Shown here one piece after another: positions 5,986-6,326 of a stretch of DNA of 6,326 nucleotides (the stretch's first letter is position 1; every line of letters begins with the position of its first letter). Origin of the DNA: Candidatus Chloroheliales bacterium (GTDB lineage: Bacteria > Chloroflexota > Chloroflexia > QHBQ01). Under the pieces are notes generated by a model. The model saw only the letters and a program-made list of their open reading frames with translations, made no database searches and was not told the DNA's origin. The position numbers were made by a program, and so were the translations under genes. The stretch spans positions 1 through 6,326 of the forward strand of contig QHBQ01000429.1 in NCBI GenBank assembly GCA_003243865.1, in the 5' to 3' direction.

Positions 5986-6136
5986 AGTTCCGGGGGTTGG
6001 GGGCGCAGCCCCGTGCTAAAGCACTCTAATGATTATCGTAAGCTATTTCCCATGCTTCGCGGTTCTTTGCCGCGCCGTTGATACGATAAGCGTTGTTGTA
6101 GGTCGGCACGGGGCTTCGCCCCCAACCACCGGAACT
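5986..6136. repeat. Long inverted-repeat element B (same family as element A)
   Basis: Arms at 5986-6016 and 6106-6136 are inverted copies matching at 29 of 31 bases. Each arm is a hairpin by itself (GGGGC and GCCCC around a three-base loop). Inside are a second inverted pair, TTATCGTA (6033-6040) with TACGATAA (6082-6089), and a central hairpin CGCGG/CCGCG (6058-6074), so most of the element can fold into one long cruciform or hairpin. AATGATTATCGTAAGC (6028-6043) matches the interior of element A at 13 of 16 bases and in a similar place. A small alternative hairpin GTGC-TAAA-GCAC lies at 6013-6024. No coding capacity is evident. Confidence 0.75.
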
Positions 6137-6168
6137 CGTCAAGCTGCCTGCAATCGTGAACGATAATT

Positions 6169-6326
6169 TTATGATGCTCTGGCACGGCGTAGCACCAGCC
6201 CACCGGCGAGTACGGCCACCGCGAGCAGGCCCATAAGTAGCAGCCAGAAAGCATTGCCCGCCCCGGTCTGCGGCAGGCCGGGGTTGCTGCCGCTCGTTGG
6301 GGGCGCGTTGGCTGGCGTTGCGGCGG
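6169..6326 (-). CDS. LPXTG-anchored surface protein, C-terminal end only
   Basis: The last 51 codons of a gene that starts beyond the right edge; the frame is open to the window end and stops with TAA at 6169-6171. The visible tail is a textbook sortase signal. An Ala/Pro/Thr/Ser/Asn-rich stretch is followed by LPQTG (codons at 6262-6276), a short spacer, a hydrophobic helix (FWLLLMGLLAVAVLAGGLVL) and a basic end RRARAS. Sortase cuts such motifs between Thr and Gly and fixes the protein to the cell surface. Lying just upstream of the ECF cluster on the same strand, it could be the extracellular substrate-capturing partner; in comparable actinobacterial clusters I recall a prenyltransferase-repeat protein with a sorting-type tail in this place. 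The functional domain is outside the window, so the identity is unknown. Confidence 0.82.
   Translation of the reverse strand, partial: AATPANAPPTSGSNPGLPQTGAGNAFWLLLMGLLAVAVLAGGLVLRRARAS

Larger units (their letters stand above)
5927..6168. other. Intergenic gap between the LPXTG protein and the EcfT fusion
   Basis: No gene is supported in these 242 bases. Most of it is the inverted-repeat element at 5986-6136. About 60 bases separate the element from the EcfT fusion start and include GGAGAGG at 5944-5950 (- strand). No cobalamin-riboswitch-like core, clear promoter or T-run terminator was seen. Confidence 0.6.

Noticed and set aside
6033..6254. Open frame of 73 codons on the - strand over the end of the LPXTG gene
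   Set aside because: It overlaps, in another frame, the clear LPQTG-helix-basic tail, and continues into element B.

Overview
The window is GC-rich bacterial DNA. It holds the 3' part of a KimA-type potassium importer on the + strand and, convergent with it on the - strand, a four-gene cluster that looks like a dedicated ECF (energy-coupling factor) vitamin-type ABC importer. The gene style points to a filamentous Chloroflexota bacterium or a relative: a DUF4430/SCO2322-like extracellular domain next to CbiQ, a tandem-ATPase EcfA protein, an LPXTG-anchored surface protein, and many short GC-rich palindromic repeats. This assignment is an inference from gene style; no rRNA or marker gene is present.

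Layout. 1-1353 (+): C-terminal 450 residues of a KimA/APC-superfamily permease, cut by the window edge. 1207-2145 (-): ECF S component (substrate-binding membrane protein), whose reading frame runs 147 bp past its natural end into the antisense of the permease. 2216-3850 (-): EcfA with two ATPase domains in one chain. 3851-4150: 300-bp gap holding a ~148-bp inverted-repeat element. 4151-5926 (-): fusion of a secreted DUF4430-like domain, a Pro/Ser-rich linker and one membrane anchor to a CbiQ/EcfT transmembrane protein. 5927-6168: gap holding a second ~151-bp inverted-repeat element related to the first. 6169-6326 (-): last 51 residues of a surface protein with an LPQTG sorting signal.

How the genes may work together. 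In - strand order the cluster reads: wall- or surface-anchored protein, extracellular DUF4430-like domain fused to EcfT, EcfA1-EcfA2, S component. This is a complete ECF transporter (S, T, A, A') plus extracellular parts. In actinobacteria, as I recall, a similar set occurs as separate genes (prenyltransferase-repeat protein, SCO2322 family protein, CbiQ, double ATPase, S component). DUF4430 is related to the C-terminal domain of transcobalamin and intrinsic factor, so a corrinoid or similar cofactor is a reasonable guess for the substrate, but nothing in the window proves it.

The most unusual layer is the repeat content. Two related long palindromic elements sit in the two larger intergenic gaps. 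Hairpin-forming repeats have been absorbed in frame into the linkers of two proteins. Small tandem heptamers (GTATGAG and GAGTGAG types) form the stop-codon regions or the N-terminus of three successive genes. One of these appears to have cost the S component its original stop codon.
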